A stretch of 64,000 nucleotides of DNA from Nageia nagi (lineage: Eukaryota > Pinophyta). Shown here piece by piece: positions 34,109 through 46,319 of the stretch; the first letter of the stretch is position 1, and each line of letters starts with the position of its first letter. A model generated the notes under the pieces. It did not search any database. It saw nothing but the letters and a program-made list of their open reading frames with translations, and was not told the DNA's origin. Made by a program: the position numbers and the translations under genes. The stretch lies in contig JBITNC010000001.1 in the NCBI GenBank assembly GCA_050084985.1, forward strand, positions 198,834,001 to 198,898,000. Reading direction: 5' to 3'.

Positions 34109-37100
34109 ATGACAACCAAAGGTTTAAGAAAATGGTGTTAATACCATGGTGACTTCTTAATCATCTTTTACAATCAAAGTGGAACAACTTGACATTGACC
34201 TACTCTCTTTATAAGAAGAAAATCTTGAGAATGCACTAGGAGTGAACTAGAATGAGATGGGAATAATTAATCATATGGATACATGGAGAACTAACCCTAG
34301 CCATATTATTTTGAAGCTTAATACACCTACGGTGAGCAAAAAAAAAAAATGACTTGCTCATTCAACGAGGAATGTTATGATTGATCAAGGCTTAGCATAT
34401 TATGTGCCCTATGAGTCCTTCACCTAGCCTAAGCTCTTGTACTCTTTAGAACATAAGCATCATCAAAAGGGGCACCAAATTGGTATGTTCAAGAGCACTA
34501 AAGAGGAAGATACTTCTAAGCTAGTATTTGAAGCGGTGCTAGATTAATCTCTTGACTCTATTGTCCAAGCATTTGATGTTTCTATAGATTGAACATTTCA
34601 TGTGAAAAAATAAATTAATTTGAAAAAGGAGAAACATGATTTTTATATTAATCAAGATGAAATGCTAAGCTAGATCAATGGGAGATACTAGGATAGCAAA
34701 AAAGCAAAACTCTTACTGACCTATCAAATAGCTCTTTTTAAGAGAAAGAAAGATAGAGAAGTGCTGCAAGCACTCATGATTAGATTTCAAACATTCTTCT
34801 TATCTTTGGTGGTTTTTTGTCCATCAAAATTTGGACAAACTTATAGAGGTAAGGCTTCTAATTAAGCCAACAAGTTCCAAGGTTGCATCGATGCTAATTG
34901 ACCTAATGGTGCCAATTTTGACCAATTTGCATGGATCCTACTCTGAGTTCATGGAAAATTTCTATGCAACCATATAAAAATTTTGATTGGAAAACTCCCC
35001 AGTAGGCTATGAAAAAGCATAATAAGGGAGCTATAAGGCAAAAATAAAATTAATGATTGGTATTTCTTGAAAAATCACATCATAATAATTAGGTATGGGT
35101 ATTTTGATAAACCTTTCTTTTTGCCTAAATATCTTATCTTGTATTCAATAGAGATGAGTAGATAGATTTGTGCTATAGAGAGTAAATATAGGTCTAGAGG
35201 CAATTTCAAATCTATCATAAATATACCAGCTTCTACTAAGAATTTTACTCTGTTAGAGATAGGATGTACAGATAGTATAAACCATTTTATTATATAGAAT
35301 TTCAAATTAGATAAGGTTGGAACTACATGGATGTATGACCCATCAGGGGAAATGACCCAAATAATAAAGACTAGCAAGAAATATCTAGCATTCATCCATG
35401 ATAGTAGGTCCCATATAGAATATTTTGTAAATAAATCTAAGAAGGAGGCATAAATGTACCTAGATTAGGAATTTATACCCCTAAATAAAGCTTGGATGGC
35501 CTTGGAAGAAATAAGAAAATATAAGAACTCAAAAAATAAGAGGCAAGGTTTTGTCCTCAAACTAGAGGTCCTCACCCAATTAGCATATCTTGGGTGGGGT
35601 GCTAATAAAATTTATTATTTTACAAGATTTAGATTTGAGTACACCACAAAAATTCACCACATTAAAGGTGAATTCTTTGAAAAATTCAAATACAATAAAT
35701 ACTGGGAGATAGAGTATTCCAAAGATCCTTTACCAGAGTTGGGATAGCCTCTTCCTTCTCATTTTCATGGGAAACATACTCTAGAGGAGAGAATAGTGCA
35801 AATAGAGCAACCATCTAGTATGGTTCATGTCCTAAAGAAGCAAGAACAAAACCCTTTGAACACCACCACTTCTTCCTAAGAACCTTCTCCTAAAAGGAAA
35901 ACAAAAGTTCAAGCTCTTGCTCAAAAGGAGCAAATATTAAAGAAGGAACAAAAGCCTATTAAAAAGCCTTGGTCAGGTATAGCAAGGTCATAGTCACAAA
36001 TGATTGTACCTTCACCTTTAGAGATAATAGAAGAAGCCCCAAAGGTGGTGGCAAAAGAAATAAAAAATTTTGATATAGAGGAAATAAAAGAGCCATAGAA
36101 TACAAATGATGGTGGTGCTGATCAAGTTCAAGAATAATAACAAGAAGAAACCTTAATATAGGAATAGAGCCAGATTCAACAAAGCAAAGAAATTATGCTT
36201 GAGGCCAATAAAACAATAGTAGCTACACCTGAAGGAGGATCAAGAAATGATGATGATGATGATGATGAATTTGGAAAAAAGGAGGACTTTGGCCCAATGG
36301 ATAGGCCTAAATACCAAGCTAAAACCATGGAAGAAGCTAAGCCTAGACCAAATGTCCAATAATTTACTCCTCCCTGGTAGTCCCAACTAATCCAACAAGT
36401 TAAGACACCTATTGCAAGTGGAATTATTCCTACTCATTCTTTTATTCCTATTACCTTGTAAGAGGAAATAAAGTCTATTTTTTCTACACAAATTGTAGAT
36501 CCCATTAATTGGGCAACTTTTGTAAATAAATCTCCTATGCCCCCTAAGAAATAGTCAAGAATTTTGAGCAAAGTAACAGAGATGGGAGACATGAAAATTG
36601 CTCAAATGCCTTTCAAAGAAGGATAGCTGAATTTTGCTCACATAGTAGTAATAGATGTAAACATATAGAGTGCATTGGCTATTGACTAGTCCAAGTTTCT
36701 TATAAATACTTCAATGGTAGCTAGAAAAAGTCTTCAAGCAATAGAGACTAAAATAGAGAAATTGAATAAAAAGATTGATCAATATAAGAAAGACTACTCC
36801 CTTAAGGACAAAATAGTGGTCAGGTTATAGAATAAGAATAAAGAATTAATTTTAAAGCTTGAGAAGTAGAAAATAGAATTTGATAAGAGCATGGAAACAT
36901 CAAGAGCTGAGCTAGATACTATGAACTAAGTGATAGAAGAACTCAAAGCTTAAGTTGTAGTTATGGATGCTCAGAAGATGAAATAGATTGAGGTCAAGAT
37001 GCAAACAATTAGCGTAGTAAATAAAGTTCTATCATATGACAATGCAAAGCTATTACTACTAATGAAAAATTTTAGAAAATCCTTGATAGAGCAAGTCGAT

Positions 37101-37800
37101 GATAGAATGATAACATTATCTCACTTACATCTACTCAAGGAGAAAACTATACAGGCCATCAATGAATTTCATGCTCAAAATGCTCTTAATAAGTTGACTC
37201 TAGATATACCCAAAGTAGTATTGGAAAGAATGTAGGTTTAGTTGAAGATCTTGATTGAAAAAGAGTTTGCAATAATCTCCTCCAAACCAAAGCAATCATA
37301 TCAAAAAAGGATCCAACAAATTTGTGAACTCTAAAGATTAGCATTTGATATGGAGATAAATAAATACTAGCTCATAACATAGCTGGGATTTATTAACAAA
37401 TTATTTAATTCTTTAATTGACATGAAGGCTCCCAAATTATGAGAGGAGTAAAATGTATAAGGTATTGCTACTAATTGGGTAGCCAATACTATTCAATTAT
37501 TGGAACAATCCTTCTTTGAGAAACAAATCTCAAATCTTCAACAAATAAATGAGTTGGCCTAAGAAGCCATTACAAAATTTTTGCATGTTGGAAGGCTAAC
37601 TAGTGTATTAGAAGGGTTCAAAGTAGACATAGAGAAGATTAAGGCATCCACTATCCTATCACAAGTTGATTATAAAGATCTTAGTGATTTAAATTAAAGG
37701 ATGCAAGCATTTCTTCCACCAAACATGCTAGTAGCAATTGAGATTGCAACCAGGTCCACTTCTGGGCAAGCCACTAGTAGCAATAGTTGAAGGGTTCTAT
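34109..37800 (+). pseudogene. Element E third ORF, unknown (~1,200 codons, decayed)
   Basis: A plus-strand reading starts near ATG 34109 (MTTKGLRKW), passes MIDQGLAYYVPYESF at 34376, shifts frame near 35000, and then stays in one frame to about 37790. Roughly 35 stops are seen, nearly all TAA or TAG. The middle contains MYDPSGEMTQIIKTSKKYLA and, fully open at 35496-35747, VLTQLAYLGWGANKIYYFTR. Then come Glu/Lys/Pro-rich low complexity, an Asp run from (GAT)n at 36250, a coiled-coil-like part at 36720-36960 (KSLQAIETKIEKLNKKIDQY) and a further helical C-terminus. No zinc finger, protease, transposase or membrane segment is recognised. Position after integrase recalls extra or env-like ORFs of plant Ty3/gypsy elements, but no envelope signature is seen. 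Confidence 0.6.
36249..36270 (+). repeat. (GAT)n microsatellite in E third ORF
   Basis: Seven GAT units encode a run of Asp in the ORF frame. Confidence 0.9.
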
Positions 37801-37839
37801 TCTCTAGCAAGTGAAGACCCCTAAGAGCCACCAAAAGAT

Positions 37840-39926
37840 TGTATTCCTCTAGAATAATATTCAAAAATTTAGGTAATTCTATTATTTTTCATTCTTCATT
37901 ATTTTATTCTTTACTACATGAGAGTTGTATATATAAGAGTACTTAGGGGGCATTATTCTTTTAGAGTCTTCATGAGTTATAAAATTTTGTATTCTTTCAT
38001 TATAAATTCCCCCCTTTCTCATTTATTTTCCTTAGGGTGTTAGGAGTCATTTTTTTAGTATCTGAAGATTATGTAGATAAAGTTACCCAAGAGTTCTGTC
38101 AATAAGACTTGTGTCAATTTTATATTCTTTAGTGATCAGGAGTTGAGAGTGCCTAGTTATCATGTCATCTTCTCCAATATAATCAAGAAGTCATGTATGT
38201 AAAAGTTTTCATAATCATATTTATTACCTTAGAGTCTCTGGGAATTGTCAGCATAAATGTCCAATACTTGTACACATTCAGAGTTCCACTTTTTAAGAAT
38301 ATCAATAATGCCCATAGATTTTGAAGCATGATGTCACAAATTATGGTTAAAATTAATGGGTCCTAGAATAAGTAGTGGTGGGTGCAAACTTTTGAAGAAC
38401 ATCAATAAGGCCTAGCAATTTTGGAAGATGACATCATAATTTTTAATCAAAATCAATAGGTCCTAGAGCAAGCAATGGTGGTTGCAGATTTTTGAAGAAC
38501 ATCAATAAAGCTTGGTGATTTTAGAAGGTGATGTCACATTTTTTTGTGAAAATCAATGAGTATTGGAGAAATCAAAATTTTGATAAAGCCCATTGATCTT
38601 GAGAGATGGCATCATGATTTTTGGCTAAAATTAGAAGGTCCTGATAGAATCAAAATATTAATAGAGATCAAGAATTTTGAAGGATGACATCATAGTTTTT
38701 GATGAAAATAAGTAGGTCTTAGAAGAATCAAAATATCAACAAAGCTTAAGGATTTTTAAGGATGATGTCATAGTTTTTAATGAAAATAAGTGGGTCTCAA
38801 AAGAATCAGATCATCAATAGAGCCCAAAAGAAGAACATAGAGCTTGCTAAGCAAGTGAAAGAGTAGTGCATGAGAAAGAACACTCAGGTCCACTTCATCT
38901 TAAGTATTTGACCCTCGAGGCCCTATTAATGTGTCAACACCAATTCATTTCCATATAATAGTGGTAATTCTTCTCGATCCAAGTGAACATAATATCTATC
39001 AACCATCATTAATTTGATTACTGATATCCATAGTAGAGATCATGAAGATTACAAAGAAGCAGATAGTGGTTAATAAAGCATACAACCAAATCATACCAAT
39101 CATTATGCAATCAAATAACTACTCAATAAACTATAGTGATACCTTCAATTAGTAACAATGTTATATTCAATTAGCTACAAGGTCAAGGAAGGAGCAATCA
39201 ACAATATGTTAGAAGGATTATGGCTTTATGGACATGGCTGACCAGAAGTTGCAAATTCCTAGATAGTTCAGATAGTTATGTTGATTAGTACTTGTCCACT
39301 ATATAATCTAGCATAGTTGTAACATTTATGTAAATAGTACTATTTTAGTTGTTTCATTTAATGGTAGTAATAATGTATATTAATGAAACCCAACCACCCA
39401 AGGGGGAAGTTGTATAAATAGCTAGTTTTTAGAAATTAAGAAGGTCAAACATTTTAGCAAATTTGCCCTAATCTATAAAAGCAATTCACATATGATAATG
39501 CAAATAGACAATACCTTGACCTCCTACAACAAAATGGCTATTATTGCTTTTATGAAAGTTATGTGTGGAATTTTTTCTTCAAATTATGGTTGTGTATTAT
39601 GATTACGAGACCCTAAGTGCAAGATAGTTTCCTATTCTTAATCTTGGCTATGGATTGCTTCTTATGTTGTAATGCCTAGGTTATAAATTTCCTATTTTAG
39701 TTGTTTATTTACTTATCTCTTTCCTATAACTCTCCATATTTTTATTCCTTTCCTATTACTTTTGACCTTAAATATAGATAAGAATCAACCTCCAAACTGG
39801 ATATTGAGCAAAAACCCAACACGTGCGCATCCCCACCACCTTCTACTCTTTTAACGAACCTAACATTATGGGAAGTGGAGAACATGACGAAACCAAGCCC
39901 TTAAGGTTATGCTATATTGATCAACA
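37840..39926 (+). repeat. 3' LTR of element E
   Basis: It starts TGTATTCCTCTAGAATAA and ends TTGATCAACA, followed by the TSD CAACT. It is the direct partner of 25089-27185 over its whole length. Confidence 0.9.
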
Positions 39927-40845
39927 CAACTTTATGACATCTAAGATTTGGCCATCTAAATTTGTAGAGATTAAAGTTTTTATCTCCACTTGTGTATGGT
40001 TTTCCAAAGGTCTAATATACTACAAAATTTTGTGAGGGTGTGCTCTTGGAAAGCATACAAGGGGGCATTTTCCAAAGAATGAAACATGGAGAGCCCAATC
40101 TCTTCTACTACTAATTCATAATAATCTTTGTTAACCAATGCAAATATAAATTATAGGTAAAGTTCTTTATTTTCTTATCTTTATTGATGATTTTTCTAGA
40201 TATTATTGGGTGTATTTTCTTAAACACAAAGATGATGTATTTGAGTGCTTCAAAGCTTTTAAAGCTAGTGTTGAGAATCAAAGTGAAAATACTATTAAGT
40301 GTTCAAGGATTGATCATGGTAGTGAGTTTTTCTCTAATGATTTCTTAAATTTTTGTAGAGATTATGAAATAAAGAGGTAATTAACATCACCATATATACC
40401 CTAACAAACTAGGGTAGCTAAAATAAATAACTAGAATTTGGTAGATATCTCTAGGTGTATGATGCACACAAAAGGTTTGAGTAATTTTTATTGGGCTGAA
40501 GCTATAAAGACTATTATTTATATTTAAATAAGAATCATACAAGGAGTTTGGATAATATTACTCCTTATTAATGTTGACTTGGAAAGAAGCCAAGTGTGAA
40601 ACATTTCAAAGTTTTTGGTTGTTTAGAATATGTTCAATTGAGTGATGAGCATAGAAAAAAGCGTGATGCTAAGAGTGAAAGGTTTATTTTTATTGACTAT
40701 AGTGAACACTCCAAAGCATATAGATTTTTGAATCCAATTTCTCACAAAGTTATGGTATCCAAAGATGCCATTTTTGATGAAGGGGGGGTTGGAAGTCTCA
40801 AAAATGCCAAAAGTTATTTGTTGATGATAGTATGTTTTAATAAGT
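39927..40845 (+). pseudogene. pol: Copia integrase (C-terminal side of the E insertion)
   Basis: Resumes in the copia frame immediately after the E target duplication with HLRFGHLN of the zinc region (the Trp codon before it is TGA). A frameshift crosses the CxxC (C-E-G in one frame, GKHTRGHFPKNETWRAQSL in another). The core has FIDDFSRYYWVYFLKHKDD with the first Asp, RIDHGSEFFSNDFL with the second, and VAKINN where the Glu should be, so the third catalytic residue is lost. The end reads MKHFKVFGCLEYVQLSDEHR to VSKDAIFDEG. The opposite-strand ORF 40623-40889 is a shadow. Confidence 0.9.
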
Positions 40846-42660
40846 GACTTAAAATGATCAAGGAACTGTTCAGCCCAACCATGTTTCAAATAGTCAATTT
40901 CAACCTAGATTTGATTCCTCATCACAAATGGGATCTTCTAGTGCACCATCAAGTCCACAATATGGTTCTTGTTCATCTCCATTACTAGGTGAGTGTGTAA
41001 ATTAGTCAATGAAAGGTAAAATATTTTTGAAAGATCATCCATCTTTCCAAATGTTAGATCAAAACATATCTAGAAGGTTTACAAGAAGTCAATACAAGGA
41101 GCTTGATACTACATTGCAAAGGCTTGAAAACTTATAAATATTATGAGATGAATAAAATGGTGAGCCCAAAGGTGATATGGTAAATAATGCACTTATTTCT
41201 ACTACTTCCAATGCACATGTTTCTAAATATTCTAAAGTTACTAAACTTGATGATTTTGAGACTTCTTATTTTGAACAAGCTTGTTCAAAGAAAGTGTGGA
41301 TGAAGGCTATGAATGAGGAGATATCTTCCATTTTCAAGAATGAAACATGGGAGTTGTGTGATCTACCCCAAAATAGGTAATGCATTAGATGTAAATGGAT
41401 CTACAAGATCAAGAGGAATAGTGATGATTCCATTGAAAGGTATAAAGCTCGATTGGTAATAAACAAGTTCACACAAAAGTATGGCATAGAATATGAGGAG
41501 AATTTTCCTCTTATTGCAAGGCAAGATACCATATGGATGTTGCTTTCATTGGCTTCCCACAAGAATTGGAATGTGCATTACATGGATGTGAAGACTGCAT
41601 TCCTTAATGGCTATCTTTAAGAAGAGGTATATGTAGCATAACCTCAAGGTTTTGAGGTTCAAGGAAAAGAGAATTAGGTATATAGATTTAATAAGGCCTT
41701 ATATAGGTTTAAGAATGCTCCAAGAGCTTAGTATACAAGAATCAATGACTACTTTCTTAAGTGCAACTTTCATCGAAGTAAGAGTTAGCACACTTTGTAT
41801 TACAAGAAATAAGGTATTGATATTCTACTTATTTACTTGTATGTTGATGATTTATTATTTATGAGAAATAGTTCTTAATTATGTGATTCTTTTAAGTTTG
41901 ATATGAAAAAGTAATTTGATATGACTGATCTTGGTTTGATGAGTTACTTCTTATGCATGGAAGTGCATCAAACACATGATGAGATATTTGTTTTCCAAGC
42001 CAAATATGCTTGGGAGATGTTGAAAACATTTTGCATGAGAGAATACAAACATGTAGCTACTCCAATTGCACATGGAGAGCTTTTATGTTCTAAGAACAAA
42101 ATAGAGTATAGGAGCATTGTGGGGAGTTTAATGTTCCTTTGTAACACAAGGTCAAATATATGTTATGTTGTATCTCTTTGCTAGGTACATGGTTGATCCT
42201 TCTATATTACACTTGAAAGTAACCAAAAGAATACTAAGGTATGTACATAGCATAGTAAATTATGATATACATTACTTCTCTATTGATAATTTGAAGTTGG
42301 TTGGTTTTAGTGATAGTGATTGGGGATGTAATCTTGATTACCAAAAGTCCACTAGTGGCAATTGCTTCTCACTTGGTACTGGGTTGGTTACCTAGAGTTC
42401 AAATAAGCAGTCTATAGTTTTTTTTTATTCTATTGAGGATAAATATATATCATTGAATTTAGTTGGTGCATAAGCATTATGGCTTAGGAATGTTCTTGGT
42501 GAAATTGGTGAGAAGCAAGAACAAGCTACAATACTTTTTCATGACAATCAAAGTGCCATTAAGTTGGCATAAAATCCAATCCACCATGTACATTACAAAC
42601 ATTTTGATATTTTCAAAAAATAAGTTGTTAAATCTTAGTTTTTGATGTTGAGAGACCTGA
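40846..42660 (+). pseudogene. pol: Copia reverse transcriptase and RNase H
   Basis: After a Ser/Pro-rich linker the RT begins CSKKVWMKAMNEEISSIFKN, with YKARLVINKFTQKYGIEYEE, HYMDVKTAFLNGYL and YVDD at 41840-41851, so the catalytic site is kept. Then MTDLGLMSYFLCMEVHQTHD and RSIVGSLMFLCNTRSNICY lead to RNase H, with GFSDSDWGCNLDYQKSTSGN and LFHDNQSAIKLA. Stops and indels are scattered. The order integrase then RT defines Ty1/copia. Confidence 0.9.
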
Positions 42661-42680
42661 TTGTTAGCCTTCTCACCATC

Positions 42681-42691
42681 AAGGGGGAGTA
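42681..42691 (+). other. Copia polypurine tract
   Basis: AAGGGGGAGTA lies immediately before the 3' LTR. Confidence 0.85.
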
Positions 42692-43198
42692 TGTTATAAA
42701 CAAGCTTCATCAAACTTCAAAATTTGAGCTCTAAAGGTCAAATTATGCACTTATTGATAAAACCTAGACCCTCATAGCATTTCTAGATAAAACATAGTCA
42801 TGTTTCAAAATGCGACTGCATTTTGGAAAATGTGTTCACCCAATGCATTTATCCTAAAATGTGATTGCATTTCAATTTGATAGTTCTAAACAATTAAGGG
42901 TGAACTTTCAAGCCATTTTTCCCCTTTTTCAGTTAGTTTCTTATTCATTTTTTTATTATGTTTTTTCCTATTTAGCTTCGATATGTATAAATAAGTGATC
43001 TAAACTTGCCCTTGGGTTGGATTATGGTGTACATTGGTGTAACTCATAGATTGCACCTAGACTTGTAATGCAAACTATTTGACAAAATGCCATAATAAAT
43101 CTTTAGATTTATCCTAATTTTATTTTGTATAATGTATTGATGGTTGTATGGTGAATGTTAATGCATTGTACATTATAAGTTTATGGTAATAAACTTCA
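42692..43198 (+). repeat. Copia 3' LTR (507 bp)
   Basis: It starts TGTTATAAACAAGCTT and ends GGTAATAAACTTCA, followed by the TSD AACCC. Confidence 0.9.
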
Positions 43199-43203
43199 AA
43201 CCC

Positions 43204-43896
43204 AATGTTGTCACTCCGCTCATAGAAAGGTTTAGTCAAAAAAATTAATTTTCCATTTTCAATGTATGTATTTTATTACAAAAAAGTATCTTTATTTTAT
43301 TTTTATTCCATGCTTTCTAGTATATGATTTATAAATTTTACAAATTGATATTAGTCTGTAAAAATTGTTTCTCTTCTTGTTCATCAAATTTTAGGCCTCT
43401 TTTTTCTATTAATTAGGCCATGTCTTGCTTATGCATTTTCTTATTGCATACATTCCTGCTTCTTATTTGAGCATTGTTGCTATATTCTAGCATTGTTTCT
43501 CAATTATATCCAAACTTGATGTTACTATTTCTCTTTTTCTCATCTTTTGTATGTTCATCTTAGCTAAAATTGTTATCGATGCAATTTAAATGTCATACAT
43601 TTGTTCATTTTATATTTAGCTTTGTTAAATATGTGGTTTAAATTTTTATTTTATGTTTTTCTTTTACATGATCTTTGTCAACCTTTTGTGTTAAATTACT
43701 TCAAAATTAAAATATACATGTCAAAATCTCAAACACAATCCTAATCAATTAAAAAGCAAACACCAAAATAGAACACATCTTTGCATAACCAAAATGCACA
43801 TGTATATATAATCAAAAAATATGTCATTTATCCATAGATCATAAAACATATTTCCATAATAACATCATAACAAAACATATCAACTAATACATTATC
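43204..43896. other. Element C interior, no gene seen
   Basis: T-rich, non-coding by inspection. It lies downstream of the stop codon of the minus-strand unit and may be its 3' flank. Confidence 0.4.
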
Positions 43897-46171
43897 CTAG
43901 TTCCCCCCATGAGAACTCTGACCCATGGATGAATCTCTGGTCCTACTCCTAGACCTATACCTAGATTGATTGGTCAATATAGCAACCAATGTTTATGCAT
44001 ATTGAAGGAGTTTATTATCCTTTAGTGTAGTCAAATCATGAAGCCTCTTCACCTCTTGACACTAAATCACATAAGGTAAAGCTTGAAATGTATCAATATA
44101 TCCCTGAAGGATATTGATTTGGTCATTCTAAGTCTTCAGTTATAACTGTAGGCTTGCCACTTGCTCTTGTAGTGCCTTTATTTAAGGTTGCAATCCTACG
44201 TCATAAGTAGTTTTTTCAATTTTCCTCCTTAAAAATACATTCATAAATTAAATCCCTAGAGTCTATATATACATGAGGTATCTTTCAAAGGAGTTTTAGC
44301 TCTTGAAAAGAATGGTGCATGTGGATCTACTAGCTAGTTAGGTGGTGGAGCATCTCTTGTATCTATGGGCTCCTCACCTACCATCTATGTATACTCCTCA
44401 TCCCCCTCATCCTACCTTGACTCTTCCTTGACATCTTCCTCATCCCCCTCATCATCCTTAAGGCCTAATGGTATAAGCCTCACCATATTCCACCATTACA
44501 CATACTCAGGAGTATGCTTATGAAATAGTGTGGGCACCCTGGGGGATGATCCTGTGGTGTGATCCACTCTACACTCCATGCTAGTACATCCATGACCCTT
44601 GGTGGAATATACTGATAGATATAATACCTAGACATAGTGAGTCATACCCTTGACATTGATACATCTTAAGTCATGTTGAACTATCTTAGCACTTAATCCG
44701 AATGGTAGAACTTGATCACCTACCTTATGACCCTAGATATAGCATGGAGTCATACTCCATGATACCTCATCATCTAACTCCTCCTAGATTGGTAAATCAA
44801 AATAAGGATCCCATACCAATTCTACTTCATCCAAAAGGTCTAGCAACTTTTGGAAGTGCTTGACTCCCCAAGTCATCCCTACCAGCTAAATTATCTACCA
44901 TTGAAACCAATAGGGCATGTTCACTGGTGTAACTAAAATAAGATAAGTACAAGCCATAATGATATGCTCATATGCCCAATCCTAAAGAATGAATTAATGG
45001 TCCATAATCTTGCCTCCCTTCTTCATAGATATAAATCAATGAATATCACTATATAATATGGCCAAAATACAAGTGCCCATGCATATCTCTCACCATAAAG
45101 GCATATCCCTCGCATGATTGGAATGGACCTTGTATGGAAGTGCTCATAGTTCTTATCACTACACAATATCATGTTGATAAGAACCATTAAATACATCCTA
45201 AAGTACCTATCAAAGTCTAGCTTTTCTAAGAGAATGTAAACTATGTTGTGAAGGAGTGCACCCTTCTTCTGCTATTAGTAGTGTCTTACCCCTATCAGTT
45301 AGTAGCATTGACCATCCATATTGACCATAGTAAAAGTGGCTTGTTATATCAATGTAACCCTCATGGGTACCCATATAATATGATGGATATAAGTGAGGGT
45401 TATAGTCATCTCAACTATGGGTAGGTGAACAATGTTGGTTTCATCACACCAATGCTCCATAAGGACAATCAAGAAATACTTATTGCATGGGATTTGCATG
45501 ATCACCCTTAAGTGATTGAGCTTAGATGCCTCTAGCTATCCCCTCTCATTCGATATAAAAATAAATTCTACAACCACATCCATGGCTAGAATCCATAGCT
45601 CACATCGCACTAGGGATACCTGATCTTGCATTTAGGTCAAACAAGAAGTGTATCAGTAACATGGAATATGGATAAAATGTAAAAATTTAACACTTAAAAA
45701 CTAAAAATTTAAATTGTATAATTTTCATGCTATTTCATACTTTTTGTGTTGTATTTTTCTAAAATTTTGAGTGTATGCATTCTTTTTAAGCTCATACAAG
45801 TCTCATTTTGATGTTTTATTACAAACTTGACCCCAATAACAATGCTAGGATCCTAATAGTATCACTCCATTTGGCCCCTTTTCCCAAAAATTTATTAAAC
45901 CCATTAGCCTTAACCTAGAATGTACAATAAACTTTTATCCCATTTCCCTCCATGCATGTCCAAACCTAGCCCTACATTTAAACCTCCTATGTTTCAAAAA
46001 TTTTCCAAATTTGTAAAAACCAACCTAAATAAAAAATGTAAACCATAAAAAAGCTTCTAAATATTGCATAAACTAAGAATATGAAAGAAATTTTAGTACT
46101 TGATGTCCCTTAGGCAAGGAACAAACAACTAATGATCAATGGCCCTATTGAAAAATAATCTTGCCAGCCAT
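43897..46171 (-). pseudogene. Antisense gene-like unit in element C (intron-containing, coiled-coil protein)
   Basis: On the minus strand an ATG at 46169-46171 opens MAGKIIFQ-stop, a short first exon ending near 46085. An AT-rich segment with GT near the start and AG near 45640 looks like an intron. From about 45640 to 43897 one frame can be followed (~580 codons) with some 20 stops: QDQVSLVRCELWILAMDVVV, HLPIVEMTITLTYIHHIIWV, YFRMYLMVLINMILCSDKNY. Near 44230-44020 it becomes heptad-like (IKALQEQVASLQL, DNKLLQYA), and it ends in a basic RS-rich tail (SRYRSRSRTRDSS) with a natural-looking stop after SHGGN. A TATA box lies about 140 bp upstream. I do not recognise the family. Extra antisense ORFs are known in plant Tat/Ogre elements, which is the best comparison. 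Confidence 0.6.
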
Positions 46172-46306
46172 ATCACTAATGAATGTGATAATCAATCCTC
46201 TAGTGCATTCTAACCCCTCCACAAGCCAAATAAGACACCTAACACCTTGCAGATCAGAGCTCAAATCACCAAATTTAGAATGCATAAAATGAAACCCAAT
46301 TCTTCC

Positions 46307-46314
46307 TATTTATA
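46307..46314 (-). promoter_or_regulatory. TATA box of the antisense unit
   Basis: The minus strand reads TATAAATA in GGTTATAAATAGG, 136 bases upstream of the ATG at 46171. Position and sequence fit a plant core promoter; use is inferred. Confidence 0.5.
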
Positions 46315-46319
46315 ACCAA

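Larger units (their letters stand above)
25089..39926 (+). mobile_element. Element E: 14.8 kb Ty3/gypsy retrotransposon with extra RNase H-like domain and third ORF
   Basis: LTRs of 2097 and 2087 bp and a 5-bp target duplication define it. The order inside is gag (27713), protease (29470), RNase H-like (30120), RT (30960), RNase H (31770), integrase (32380), then a 3.7 kb decayed ORF to the 3' LTR. It is inserted in the copia integrase. All frames contain many stops. A candidate PBS lies 17 bases after the 5' LTR. A clear polypurine tract is not visible before the 3' LTR. Confidence 0.9.
23073..43198 (+). mobile_element. Ty1/copia retrotransposon, interrupted by element E
   Basis: LTRs 23073-23511 and 42692-43198 bound it. 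The duplication AACCC (23068-23072, 43199-43203) flanks it exactly. The interior order is gag, protease, integrase, RT, RNase H, the copia order. Without element E it would be about 5.3 kb. All domains are decayed. It sits in element C and hosts element E in its integrase. Confidence 0.95.

Noticed and set aside
35075-35395. 106-codon minus-strand ORF
   Set aside because: It is a shadow of the E third ORF, whose plus-strand frame continues on both sides.
34109-37800. E third ORF as a retroviral envelope gene
   Set aside because: I see no signal peptide, furin-like site or membrane segment; the content is coiled coil and low complexity.
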